A stretch of DNA of 46,502 nucleotides from Cudoniella acicularis (Eukaryota; Ascomycota; Leotiomycetes; Helotiales; Helotiaceae), in assembly GCA_013054445.1 (NCBI GenBank), contig JAAMPI010000268.1:1-46502 (forward strand), written 5' to 3'. Numbering within the stretch: the stretch's first letter is position 1; every line of letters begins with the position of its first letter. The notes under the pieces were generated by a model. The model was not told where the DNA came from. It made no database searches and worked only from the letters and a program-made list of their open reading frames with translations. A program made the translations under genes and the position numbers. Shown here one piece after another: positions 34,051-46,261 of the stretch.

Positions 34051-35393
34051 GGGAGTGAAGATTTGTTGAGTTTACCAGTATGAGCAGCGGGTGCAGAGGT
34101 TCACAGGGAAAAAGCTTGTGCATAGATACCACTCTTAGAGGAATCTGAACGAAGAAACGAAGAACCCAGGGCAAATTCCTGTCATGAATAACGATCTTGT
34201 TTCAGCCAAGTGCATACTCTACCATGCTTATGGATATATCTCGAAGCTTTCTATTCTCGGGTTTGATACTTCCTTACTGATTTAGTAAAAGAGGCGCTCA
34301 AGTGGTATTTGGGAATTTATACAAAGATAGTGTGAGGAACAGCAACTCGTATGGATGACCCATGGTTAGGAAGAGTGGCTGCAATGGCTGTGACCCAGCT
34401 ATGTGATGTGAATCGAATTCGCATCCAGCTGTGCAGGTAGTGTTCCTTAGTTGTGGTAATCGAGACTTCCACTACGATATCAAGCAGAGCAGAGCAGAGG
34501 CCCCGGCCCCGGAAGATCTGCACGGTAATCGTTGAGCAAATGATGCTAACTGACGTCGTGAATGCTTTTCAGGCCTCGGATTGGCTGCAAATGGTGTGGG
34601 CAATGGGCAGTTTCTCCAAAAACCTGCAGTTGTCGGCGAGGCCACGGTCAGGAGCGCTACTTAAGTACTCTTTACCACGTACACAGTAGAAATCCTGTGC
34701 AGTTTGGCTGCTCCACTAGCTTGAGTGACAGTAACATTTCTTAATGACCTGCCGCAGGCAGTGAGCTTGCGGGTGCGAAATGTACCGAAGCCTTCAGACT
34801 CTCAAAGAGGCGGCACTCGTAACCGCGTATACTTAGGTACATCATGCCAGTAACACTCAAGTTCGATACGAAGTGGTTTTTTAATACGCACATGAAGGAA
34901 AACAAGCTTGCAATTATATAATTGGCCACGTCCAGCTTGTTGCGTCGCCCAATTCTTTGTGCAGCTGTGGCTTTGAGCTTTGGAGCGTGGCTTCGTACGT
35001 CATCATTTTTCGGTGGTCTGGTGGTCCTCCACCTCCAGCTGCCCAATACAATACCGAACTTCACTCTATTTTCCTGACCACCACGCCCTCGCCAGCACGC
35101 CCTCGAGCAGGACTCGTAGTCGCAGTCGCATGTTACGCAACAAAGCTTCTTCGTCGTGTTCTCTCTCTTGTCGTCGCTCTCCTCTACTCGCCTTTGTGCA
35201 CACCCCTCTCAGACCGCTGTTCGCGGTTTGACGTTTGCGTTGCAGACTCACTATTGTTTTGCAACGCCGTTAATTGTGTGAGTTGGTTCACTGCTCGTGT
35301 GTGTTAAAGTCTTCCACAGCCGTGAAACAGAAATGCTTGGGGATGTGCCAGTTATACAAGACACTGACTACGTCAGTTCCGAGATCCCTCACC
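34051..35393. other. Intergenic, 5' region of SLM1-like gene
   Basis: 1.34 kb without a recognised gene. Contains AGCAG repeats (34487-34500) and CT-rich sequence (35080-35210) near the SLM1 leader. An in-frame ATG at 35343 would extend the SLM1 protein by 17 residues. Confidence 0.5.
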
Positions 35394-38274
35394 ATGTCCA
35401 CCTTGAACGCCCATCCCACAATCCCTCCTCCCTCTCAAGCACAAATCGACAAAGGCTACGGAACGAGTGCCATTCCACGATCCCATCTTGAAGCCAGTAA
35501 CGGCACTGCCATTGCCGCTGCAGACTTTGGCTCCGCGCCAGCAAACCTGACCGAGCTGCAGCTGTCGCCGCTGTCTCAATCAGCAGTGCAGCAGAATTTC
35601 GGACGCTTCAACGAGGAGTGGGATGCTAGCCAGAGAGGAAGCTCGATCGCAGACGGTCCAATGCAGCGATCCAACTCGGTTGTCTCCCAGGGCGAGACTC
35701 TTATTCCCTCCCGGGGCGCGACACTCAAGAAAAAGGCCTCTTTGAGAAGAACAGGATCCATGAAGCGATCCAGTAGCCGTCGGAGTTCGAGAGCTGGCAG
35801 CGTGCGAAGCTTAGCACTCCAACCCGCAGGAGATGTTGACGAAGCTCACAGTGCTTTCTACTCTCCTGTACCAACAAGCGGGAATCCCACAGAAATTCTG
35901 GCAAATAGGTTTCAAGGTAGAAATTCCATTGTCACATGTACTACTTCATTTGCTGACTCTGTATTACGTTTAGCCTGGAGAAAAGTGCTAAAGGACCTCA
36001 TCGCATACTTCAGAGAGATACAGACATCCTATGATCACAGATCCAAAAGCATCCTCAAGATTTCCAACATTATCAATAACACATCATCGCCGACAGTATT
36101 CCTCCAGACTGGCGGCATTGATGATGCGATGCAACTTCTACGTACATATCACAAAAGTGCTATTGCTGAGGCCAACAAGTCGAGAGATATCGAGAATGAT
36201 GTTATTCTAGCATTGGTTGGTCTTCGAAGTGACCTCAGTCAAAAAATAAAAGAAATCAAAAGTTTGTCCGGGGATTTCAAGAATTCGGTAGATAAGGAAA
36301 TGGAGGCCACGCGCCGAGCCGTCAATAACTTTCAGGATGGCCTTGGACAAGCTGATGTGGATCCATCCCAAATAACTGGGAAGCAGGATCCTTACCTGCT
36401 TAAGTTAGCAGTAGATCGACAAGTCGAAAAACAAATTGACGAGGAGAACTACCTGCATCAGGTATTTATTTTTTTAGAATTTCGTGAATTATCTACTAAC
36501 TATGAATCAGGCGTACCTGAATTTGGAAGCCTCCGGTCGAGAACTTGAGTCTATTGTTGTTGGTGAAATTCAGAAATCATATAATGCCTACGCTGGGATT
36601 CTGAAGAGGGAAGCTGATGGAGCTTACAACACGGTAGAAGAACTCAGGGATGGACCAATTTCCATGCCAAAAGACCATGAGTGGTGAGTGCACTCCGATT
36701 CTCGAAAATCGATACTTGAAACCCCTGCCTCGAAAAAGTAGGCATTTGGAGAGCAACTGCTAACTACAGGATTTGTAACAGGGACAATTTTGTAGAGAAT
36801 GACGAACATTTCATTGATCCAAAATTGCCTGTGCGAGAAGCTGAGAATATTCATTATCCTGGAAAAGACAATTACTTGGCCCAGGTAATACGTGAAGGAC
36901 TCTTGGAGCGTAAAAGCAAATATTTAAAGAGCTATACCGCAGGGGTAAGAAGAAGCTCCTTCCCTTGTTTCCTCATTCCTTCATGTTCGAATTCTCCCGT
37001 GCAACTCTGGGATTGCATTGCTCATACACTGACTCTTCAAACAGTGGTACGTACTCTCTCCAACTCATCTGCATGAATTTAAATCCGCAGATAAAACCCA
37101 ATCACCTATTATGTCTCTTTACCTTCCCGAGCAAAAGCTCGGATCTCGATCCAACGAAGGCGCGTCATCGAACAAGTTTATGCTTAAGGGTCGCCAAACT
37201 GGAGCCATGCATCGTGGGCATTCTTGGGTTTTTCGCGCGGAATCATTTGAGACCATGGAAAGCTGGTATGCGGACATAAAGTCTCTGACCGAAAAGAGCC
37301 CTCAGGAACGAAACGCTTTCGTGCGCCAGCACGTCCGCAGCGTCAGTGGAGCATCCCAAAGGGCAGCATCTGTCAGCAGTGATGGCAACATGGATGAGGA
37401 GGATGAAGAGCCATTCTCTGCGGCCGCATCGTCTATTGTAGCGGAGCAGCCAAAGCAAGACGTGTTGGCAAGGCGTCCCCAACCAGGTGGGCGATTCCCT
37501 TCCGACGTCAACACACAACGTGGCTTACAAGCTCCTCTTTCACCTTCTAGCGGAAGTTCCAATTTTGGAGATGTCCAAGATTCCGGCATAGCCGCTGAGG
37601 CCAGTAATCTTCCTGGTAGTGGTGTAGGCCAGCATTATGGTGAAGGGCCTACTTCGCTGACTCACGCGGCTATGGTCAACCAAGCTGCCATCGAGGATGG
37701 TGTCAATCCCTACACGTATCAGCCAATTCATAACCCCAACACCCAATTTGAACATGCCATTCCACTTGCGGCAGTCGCTGGTTTAAGTTGTGCGGCAGGT
37801 GGGATTGCCGGTGCCGAAGCTTACCGCAATCGCGACTCGACTACGAACGGATTAAGTGCAGATGAATTCTATCGACAGCAGGAGGAGCGTGCGGCAATGG
37901 AAGCCTCTACTATCGCAGCTCCTGATACTTTCGAACAGCAATCCGAACAGCAAGCGGCTCGTGAAGCTGTCGTGGTTGCCGCTCCTGATTCCAGATTCAT
38001 GTCTGGGGGCAGAAGCCAAGGCGATCTCACTCCGGCCGCCAACATAAACAGTAACGCATACCCAGAGCGTACAAATACTGGCCCACAGACGGAGAACGTT
38101 CCCAATCCTCTCGATACAGTTTTCAGACCATTGGCGGATGACCTGGCTAGACCCTCGTTGGCCGCAGGTCAGAATCACCAGAGTGTACAGAGCATCAGTC
38201 AATTTCATATTCCCGGGGAGTATCCTCGAGCACCAGAAGCCAAAGACTCTGAAATTACTAAGACACCAGGTTAG
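35394..38274 (+). CDS. SLM1: SLM1-family BAR-like plus PH-domain protein (PI(4,5)P2-binding)
   Basis: Exons 35394-35916, 35974-36461, 36511-36683, 36782-36944 and 37045-38274 give 858 residues. The N-terminus is Ser-rich with basic clusters (KRSSSRRSSRAGSVRS). Residues about 175-390 form the helical F-BAR-like domain (AWRKVLKDLIAYFREIQTSY...). The PH domain follows from SKYLKSYTAGWYVLSPTHLHEFKSAD through HRGHSWVFRAESFETMESWY. A long disordered C-terminus with Gln/Ala-rich parts ends the protein. In yeast Slm1/2 bind PI(4,5)P2 at eisosomes and act in TORC2 signalling and actin control. The 57 nt first intron is free of stops in frame. The start at 35394 (MSTLNAHP) is chosen over an in-frame upstream ATG at 35343. 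Confidence 0.88.
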
Positions 38275-40275
38275 TCTATATGCCGGCGACAATGCAGACT
38301 GTATATAGCTTGTATGATCACACGGTTTCGTGGTTGGTTGCGGGTTAAAGTATCAGTGTTAGAAATCACGATTGGTTTCGTAGAGAAGCTGCAGTACTTC
38401 TTTTGGCTATCTCTTGTGTAGTTTATGACGTCGCGCAATGAATGAAAAATTGCGTATAATGTTTCCTATTCTGGAGTAGGTGACTGAGGCTTGCTCTGCC
38501 ACTATTCTTTTATAGTTTAGATGTTGTTCGGTGTGTGATATTTGAGAAGATGCCTGGCATATTTCATGCATTAGGAGACCAACGCAGAAAACAAGAAATT
38601 CAGGGTCGCAACTAGCATCAATGTCACTTATAGACACATTTACATATACTAGAATTTAGGGAAAGCTTCCCGCAGAGATGGTTCTGCCACCAGCGTTCAG
38701 GGTTATCTTGATCTTTGCATATAATAGTATATCACAGTAACATGGTAATTAAGTTTCCAAAGTGTAGAAAGTGAATTATAATATTTTTTTTTTTTTTTAA
38801 TATTATAGAAATAAGTGATTGCATGTTAGAAAATACCTTCCTAAGTTCCCGTTTCTTAGAATTTCATTTAATTATCATGTGTTGTAAATATTTATTATAG
38901 GAAATTCCCTGGAAGTCAAAATCCCGTATAAATACACTGAATGACTTTCCCGCACTAAGATACTAATATGTTTTGAAGAGATAAGTATTTCAATTGAATA
39001 AGGTTTTTGTCCTGTGGGTATGTCTTTTCCGAGGAAGATTACTCCTAGTGTGTGAAATAGTTATGACTAAATGTTTCGCCCTCGCCTTGACACTTGAGAA
39101 AATGCATGATCCGGGACAAGAGCTTAGCTTGCTGTACTTTAGAGGTATCTGCTTTGGTAGTAAGTGATGTTCATTACTTAAATGTCATATAGGCCGTGGA
39201 AAATACGGGTCTAGAAAGCCTGTCTTTACTAGCGAAGTTGCTTCCCAGTCGGTAATCATTTGTGGCTTATATTCATTCACTCGTAAAGGGGAGTGGAATA
39301 ACAGATTTACTATGTGTGCGTTTTCGCTGCCATCTTGGAGGGAGGAAGTTGGGAAATTTAACCTAGAAGAAAATAGGTCTGTTCTAAAGTAAATAAGAGG
39401 AAAGTTTCGTTCACGTTGCAGAAATGACTGGTTAGTCATCCTTTAACAGGAGAAGCCCTTTTTGCTCTTTGTAAGAGTGCTCTCGGTCTCTCGTGGTAAA
39501 GGCTTTCCTTCAATCTAGCATAGTAATTTTGCAGCATTTTGCAGCAGTTCTCTCAGTGCTTTGCCAATCAACGAGTCTGAAGTCTAGCGGGGGGAAGGGC
39601 CAAGTTCCATCTGATTCTCGAGACGAAAAAAAATGGCATATGTTCATATAGGGGGTTTTGCAAGGAGCCCGCCACGATAACCAAACAAACTCCTGCTTCT
39701 ACAGTAGAATTGCTTTTCTTACACTTCATGACACTTCTACGCAGTAATGTGCCGTGAATCCATGGGGACTGAAAAAAAGGCGGGTTTTGGCACCCATGTG
39801 GACTACCAAGACTAGGGCTTTACAGTCACAAAGAAAATCACAAAAATACAGAACAAATTTAAAATGACTCCTTATGGCCCAGTAAACGCACAGAGCCAAT
39901 ATTATCTATTTCGAATAGTGTGTTGCGGTTTTATTTCGCTCTTTGCAACGATTTTTAAGGCGCCAATATCCGTTGCTTTTTCCGTTCCCATGGATCGTGA
40001 GCATAAGGTTATGATCCGTGGATTCGGCTTCCGGCGGCTTTAATGCCGATACACCGTAGCACTTCGCTTATGCCTCTAACACAAGCACATGGATTTTGAA
40101 CAGCACTCTTAAGACTCCAAAAAAGAAAAAAAAAACCCACAAAACAGTATCAAACTAAGATTAACTGCAAAATGAAGAAAAAAGATCTTCCTAGCGTAAA
40201 GTTAGTCTAAAGTAAAGTCGCCAGCAAAAAAAAAAAAAATTCTTTTCAGGCTGAAAACAGCTTGAAGTGAAGCAA

Positions 40276-40375
40276 CGTCGCGAGCAGGATTTGAACCTAC
40301 GAGGCCGAAACCATAAGATATCTGAATAGTTTTGAATATTCAAGTCTTACCCATTAACCACTCTGGCATCGCGAC
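40276..40375 (-). tRNA. tRNA-Ser(UGA) with a 19 nt intron
   Basis: The minus strand reads 5' GTCGCGA...TCGCGAC 3', a perfect 7 bp acceptor stem with discriminator G. The D region is CCAGAGTGGTTAATGGG, matching the tRNA-Ser A box. The anticodon stem TAAGA pairs with TCTTA, and the loop CTTGAA carries anticodon TGA. A 19 nt intron (TATTCAAAACTATTCAGAT) sits after position 37 and includes TTCAA, able to pair with the anticodon region as usual. The T arm is GTAGG-TTCAAAT-CCTGC, matching the B box. A long variable arm is present as in serine tRNAs. It stands alone in the desert. Confidence 0.88.
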
Positions 40376-41357
40376 TGGTTTTTATTCTAGATTTTCCTAT
40401 TTATAAATATAAAGTGGTTAAAAGATATTATAATTAGCGAGGAAGCTAAGAGGGGCGGTGTGGAGTGGAGAAGTTATTGGCACTCTGTGATTGGACAGCC
40501 GAGCCACCGAGTTAACCTCATTTAAAAAGGTCTAGTCACAAAGTGGAGACCTTAGGTAGGAATCAAAAGTCCGACGATTTTCTTCTTTTCGTGATAATAT
40601 ATTCTACGGACACTTAAATTCAAGATTCAAGAGGCGAAAACAGGGCGCACGTGTCCTAAATCCTCAGTGTTTTTTAAATTGTTATATTAGTAGGGAATTG
40701 TTAATGCTACGGTCGAAATCCCTAATTACTCAGTCGCTTGTTGAGCGAAGAGGCTGCGAACCACCTAGCCTTCGCAAAGAGCTTTCACATTCACAACTTT
40801 AAAAATGTGCATCACAACAAATATAAATTGTAATCAGCTGATTATCAATCAATCAAAAGGCTCTGGTTATTTTCTGTTGACATCCTTTTTTTTTACGGAT
40901 TATAATCGCGATCTAAGCCCGTTGTGCGATCCCTCAAAGTTGTGTGTCGTGAATTGCGATTCTTGATTTCAGTGTTCCATGCGGCCCGGAGACGCTCAAT
41001 AAAACGAGCGCGTTATCACTATTTTGTCCCAAAGACTGCTAAAAGGTTGTTCTAATTTTCTGAATTATTCCTCGTGTATGAGATATTTAACCTGGTAAGA
41101 ACATATTTACTCTTTCGTCTGATAATATCCGTTTCTATATAGTCTATTACCTATTAACAAACAATCCTTCTATAATTCTTGTTATTTTCGCTAAGTGGAA
41201 ATGTTATATCTATAATAGGTAAAAGGTAAAAGGTACTCTGGTTTTGTTTTTGTCTTTCTGTTTCCTTTTTGGCTCGAGAGTAATATTTGAAATATTTTTT
41301 AGTATTAATTCCTTCTAAATGACGGTGTGCAGTAGTTGTTTGAAGGGCATTTGCTTG

Positions 41358-41386
41358 CTTAGGGGGAAAAAACCGCTCCCCCTAAG
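41358..41386. repeat. 9 bp perfect hairpin
   Basis: CTTAGGGGG (41358-41366), an 11-base loop of mostly A, then CCCCCTAAG (41378-41386). No T run follows the stem on the plus strand, so it is not an obvious terminator. Confidence 0.65.
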
Positions 41387-42021
41387 AAATTTACGGGCAA
41401 CCGTTGAAAATTCTAGGCTGCTGAGGTCCTTTGTGAGATCCTTGTGCAACGCCTTGTCCGGTACGAATACACCTGGTCGCATTGGTATTTCATCCTCGGT
41501 CAAGAGTCCAAAGATGCACACAGCCTGTTGTTTAACCCTTTTCATGAAATAGCAGATTCCCCTGGTCCATAGTGCGCTTGGGCTTAATAAACGGCGCTGT
41601 GGTTGGCGAGCGCGAAGGTCGGTTGGGCAACAGAGGCCTGGTCCTGGCCCTTCTCATCTTCGTTTCCTGCGAGCGAGCGGCTGGAATGGCACCTAAGTTC
41701 CAACCTCCTTCTTCCGCACACTTCCTGCTAGACCTCGATTCGCCCTTCAATTATTTGGCAAGCCCGTCGAGTCGATCGTACCTGCCCTATTAACAGAGCC
41801 TCCGGATATCCAGCGCAATACCTGTTGTCTTCCAGCCGCCTTAGCCGCGCCTCGAAATCACAATCAAGACGACCTGCAACCGAAGCCTCTAATTTCCACT
41901 TCCCCAAGTTGACGCCGTCCTTGCTTCGTCCCGATAAAGCCTATCGACGACAAATCCAGCGGCCGTTTCGTGACCTCCTATTCTTTGGAGAGTCGACTGC
42001 TCTACACATTAGATTAAGAGC

Positions 42022-43226
42022 ATGTCCTCACCATGGAAGAAGAAGCAGCAGCCCGAAGTCGTCGTCGACAAGGTGCTTCGTCGAGCTGAAATGGGAAAGG
42101 TACATCTCCCCGAGAAGAGTCTGATGTGCTGCGTTTCTATTTCTAACCACTCCCATTACAGATTGGGCGCAAGCTCAAAGCCAGATTGGCTTTCGCTCAA
42201 TACAAAGCCGTGCGAGGTTGGGAAGACCTTACCATCGATACCATAGAGCCAAAGGTCGAGGAGGAATTGAGACTCAGGAGGCCAGCGTCGAGCGGAGACT
42301 TGCTATCCGATTCATCTTCAAGCGCCACCTCCGAAATTCGGTTTTCCAATACCCGACACCTTATGAGCTCCCCCTTAAAAGGCTCTGCAATATATTCAGA
42401 TGAAATTGGTCCGAGGAGTGGCAGTATAAGTAGCACTGGACACAGGAAACGCAACTTTCACAGCAGCTTCGATCTACCCGACTCGAGTTCGAGTTCTCGG
42501 AAGAGACTTCGCTCGTCCCCTGCAGCCTCCAACCAGGCCTCATGGAAGAACCAACGTCAATTGACGCAATCTTCGCCCATCAAGTCCCGAAAACAGACAC
42601 ACTTTACTACGTCCTTGGGGCCAAATATATCGTTCTATCCAGGATCCTCAAATATGCCGGACGATTTCCAGTCGACAAATTTTGCCGCCGTCTCAGATGA
42701 TGAAGAAAACTCCCTTCCGGCGCACTCATTCAACGTCAGGTCATCGCCCCCAAGCACACCGCCTCCTGTCCGCAACCGTGGTAGTCTCGGGCGCCGAAAT
42801 AAAGAAAGGGCTGGCAAGTCAGGAGAAGAAGGTGCAGACCTCCTCCTGTACCTAGCGACCTCGCCGTCGCCAGCAAATCCCTCGACTCGGGCGCGGATGC
42901 AGCCACCATCCACTCCTCCCAAGAACCCCGCTCTGCCCTCCTCCATGATGACCACACCCGGGGGTGGGTCGAATCTTCTGTCCGTCTTTGGGGGCCCTAA
43001 TACCCCTTCTCAGGCCTTCGACTTCAGTGATTTTGTCAACATCACACCAAGCCCAGCACAGAAGGCATGGCCGAAAACGCCAAGGACACTCAAGACTCCT
43101 TTGACCGTCGCACGGAGGCGTCTCACTTTTGAGAACTTTCAAGCTCCCAATTCTAGCCCAGGTCTACGAGAGCAAAATACAAAGCACGCAGGCTTGGGAA
43201 TGCAACTCGGCGATCTCATTTCATGA
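42022..43226 (+). CDS. Whi5/Nrm1-like G1/S transcription repressor
   Basis: Exons 42022-42099 and 42162-43226 give 380 residues across a 62 nt intron. The first 30 residues are MSSPWKKKQQPEVVVDKVL... and are followed by IGRKLKARLAFAQYKAVRGWEDL (residues 27-49), close to the GTB/Whi5 motif (RL.LA.YK) by which Nrm1 and Whi5 bind MBF/SBF. The remainder is disordered, rich in SP/TP sites (SSPIK, SPPSTPPP, TPPKNP, TPSPAQK, TPRTLKTP), as expected for a CDK-controlled repressor. No zinc or DNA-binding domain is present. It stands apart from the CDT2-like gene, which carries MBF-like boxes. The family call rests on the one motif plus overall layout. Confidence 0.55.
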
Positions 43227-43969
43227 CAGTCGAACTTTACGATAACAACTATGTTTTATGACAAATTATGATTCAATGTATATGATTACCACGACCCAGT
43301 CAATGTGGCACATGTGGATGTGTTTGGATGACGTTATTTTATTGTAGGGAAACGTTAGGCCTACACTGAGAATGGATTACAGTATTTTGGATATGTATTG
43401 TTTTGCCTGCGGAGTCCGGGGTATGGAGAAGGACTTTGATTTGTGTGCGATTGTGCTTGTCATTTATGAGGAGCGGCATAGCGTCATAGGGGACTCTTGT
43501 CATGGCATCAAAGCACCATCATGCCACGATGGCTGAAGACACAGGCTGTCCTCGGTCTTTGTACGCTATGGGATTTTGCTCCTTGAACACGCGTTTTTCC
43601 GTGTCTTGGCGCGTGGCCTCCGCGTCGTGTCGCGAAACAGGGGGTGTCGCGCGCGAGGAACAACCTCGGCTTTTATCTGGCCCAATCAATTTAATTGATG
43701 TCTTTTTCCTTTCTTCTCTTCTTCGGCTTTAGCTGCCTTGCCCGTACCCGTGTCCCGCTGGTGCCCGCTTCCCTCTACTTGCTTTTGTGTGCTTGAAACT
43801 CACAAGGTTGTTGTTCAGCGATGCTCCGAACCTACCGGTAGGTAACCTCGCTACGCTCTTCTGCAAAAAGGGTGGCACACCAGGAGAGACACTTGTACTG
43901 TAAACTGTGAGCATAACCCTACTTGTCACTATTTCTGCATCCAAACAATCCAAACAATCCAAACAAAAC
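43227..43969. other. Intergenic with CGCG-rich cluster and a 9 bp tandem repeat
   Basis: No gene supported. ACGCGT at 43589-43594 is followed by GCGCGTGG, CCGCGTCG, TCGCGAAAC (43630-43638) and TCGCGCGCGAG (to about 43657). Directly before the P450 start, ATCCAAACA is repeated about three times (43940-43966). Confidence 0.5.
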
Positions 43970-46261
43970 ATGCGAATCTCGGATGTTCTCACGGGCCTGG
44001 GCATCCTCTTTGCCGTCTACGCCATTTGCTCCTATGTCTCCAGCATCCTCGACGCACGCGGACGTGCGAAGAGGGCACTCGAGCTCAACTGCGAAGACCC
44101 GCCGCCCAGAAGTTCAGGTATCCCTTTGAGATCGACGGTATTCTGAGATCCATTGCTGCAGACAGAGCCAAGCAGTTCCCAGTTGACTGCATTCGGCGCA
44201 TGGTGCACGGCGGAAGTTGGTGCCATTACTTATAAATATTCCGTTTTTGGTAGCACAAATGTTGTGACCTCGGATGAGAAGAATATCCAAGCCGTCCTTG
44301 CTATCCAATTCAACGACTTTGAACTTGGCCCCTTGCGAAGAGCATGTTTCTGGCCGCTGATGGGGAGCGGCATCTTTACTCAAGATGGGAAAGCATGGGA
44401 ACATTCTCAAGCCATGATGCGACCACAATTTGTGCGAGATCAAGTGTCCAACTTAGGTACGCAAAACTGAATCGTGAACCAAATCTGATATCGAATTACC
44501 GAGTTTACAATTTGCTTCTAGATTTAGAAGAGAAACATGTCCAGAACATGATGAAAGCGCTGGATATCCGAATGCAGAACAATCATATCGCTTCGGTCGA
44601 CTTGCAGGTCTTGTTTCGTCTGACGCTCGATACCGCTACAGAATTTCTTTTCGGGAAATCAGTGAACAGTCAGTTAAATATGATGCCGTACGGAATATTT
44701 TTTCTTCTTTTTACACCTTGCTCCTTCTCCACCAATCAACTACTTTACTAGAGATTCACGGTTAAGCTTAAGGGCCAACACATCCTGTTTGCTCGCCGGA
44801 GCCGATGAGGAATATTGTTGCGGATTTAAACTCTCATACACAGTTGTTCTTTCAATCTCAACTCTAATGATTAATGCGGCAATCTTTGCTCCAAAAATAT
44901 AAAGCGTTTAGTATTCCACGAAGGGCCGTTTATAATGATTCGTCTTTTCCTTATCCTTCACGTTAGCTCCACAAATACCAACTCTCATATCCGGCTAGAG
45001 TCTAGCCCAAAATACTGACTTTTGTTTAGTGGATATTAGAGTTCAGACTCAGAAGTCTACAGCTCGTATGAATTTGCGCAGGCTTTCGATCACGGTTTAG
45101 GGTGTTTGGCTACCCGGGCCCGTTTTGCCGACCTGTATTATCTAGTTTGGCCCAAGGGTTTCAGAGAGTCATGTAAAGTCTGGTATGAAATCCTGCATAA
45201 CTCAATATTCCTTTCCTCTCTTCCTGCTGCTATCCTTGTTGTTCCATTTGTTGTATCCTCGAGACTTCTAAGATACGAAAATGCTGAGTTTTCGCTAGTC
45301 ATGAATACATTGATCAAATCGTCAACCGAGCATTATCCCAGGATCAAAGGCAAACTGTGTCCGAGAAGGATTCCATGGGTGGGAAAGACAAATACGTATT
45401 CTTAGATGCTCTTATTACCCAAACACAAGATCCGACGGAACTGAGGTCACAATTGCTAAACATTCTCCTTGCCGGTCGGGACACCGCCGCATCTTTGCTG
45501 AGCGTAAGCAGCTTATTTCTTTTCCCCTTCCTCTCAATTCCTCACAGTGAGATGGATGCCTCCTTTCCCCCCGGGCTCCTCCCGGCTCCCTACTTCTAGA
45601 AAAACCGTAGTGCTAATTGTTAAAGTAGCCTTTTCTCTGTCTCTCTCTCGATCCTGTGCGCTACAAAAAGCTACGGTCCCTCGTTGTTGAGGAATTTGGC
45701 ACTTACGATAACCCTTCCGAAATAACGTTCGAGAAACTCAAAGGATGTAGGTACCTTCAACACTGCAAAAATGAGACGTTGAGGCTTTATCCAATTGTGC
45801 CAGTCAATGACAGATATGCAAATAAGGATACTACACTCCCGAGAGGAGGCGGTAAAGATGGACGATCCAAAATATTCATTTGAAAAGGGTCATTAGTGGA
45901 GTACAGTGTCCATACCATGCATCACAGAAAGGATCTGTGAGGTCCAGATGCCGAGGATTTTAACCCTGAAAGGTGGGAAGGCCGCAAGGTCGGATGGGAG
46001 TTTCTTCCTATAGGTTCACTCGTTCCTTTACTTGGCACCAACAGGGTGTTGTGTTGTTGATATCAAGTCTAGTTCAACGGAGGACCTCGCATTTGCATCG
46101 GCCAGCAATTTGCTTTGACAGAGGCCAGCTGTGTGACTACTCGACTGTTGCAGCGGTTTAAAAGCATGGAGTATCTGGGTACAAATTCAATTGTTCTTCA
46201 TGGATTCAGTCTCACCGACAGTCCGGGAGATCTCGTGGAGGTGAAGCTGCACGTTGGTTAG
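43970..46261 (+). pseudogene. CYP52-like cytochrome P450, decayed
   Basis: The reading starts with a membrane anchor (MRISDVLTGLGILFAVYAICSYV). It reads on as fungal CYP52-like P450 through GIFTQDGKAWEHSQAMMRPQF, AFDHGLGCLATRARFADLYY, the I-helix LLAGRDTAAS (about 45470-45500), the K-helix ETLRLYPIVP, then NPERWEGRKVGWEFLP and the heme-binding [14 protein letters not shown] (46073-46114). It ends LHVG at 46261. These parts are broken: frame shifts near 44110 and 44210, an unexplained insert-like stretch about 44680-45030, premature TGA at 45881-45883 and 45938-45940, and an intron whose donor reads AT (46010) instead of GT. CYP52-type enzymes hydroxylate alkanes and fatty acids in the ER. Not functional as it stands. 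Confidence 0.85.

Larger units (their letters stand above)
38275..42021. other. 3.7 kb AT-rich gene desert
   Basis: No protein gene is supported. It contains a 9 bp palindrome around a T run near 38776-38810, long A/T homopolymers (38785-38800, 40115-40135, 40225-40240), a tRNA-Ser gene (40276-40375), a GGTAAAA-type tandem near 41217-41235, a 9 bp hairpin at 41358-41386, and the 5' region of the Whi5-like gene at its right end. AT-richness may mark old repeat-induced or decayed repeats, but I saw no transposon protein. Confidence 0.5.

Noticed and set aside
37045..37076. Suspected frameshift in the SLM1 PH domain
   Set aside because: On recounting the CTCTCTCC run, TGGTACGTACTCTCTCC reads straight into SPTHLHEFKSAD. 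The gene is intact.
38776..38810. TATAATATT palindrome around a T run
   Set aside because: Low-complexity AT sequence forms such palindromes by chance; no other feature supports it.
41315..41545. Minus-strand open frame encoding about 76 residues left of the Whi5-like gene
   Set aside because: It includes the 9 bp hairpin, has no recognisable family and no splice support.
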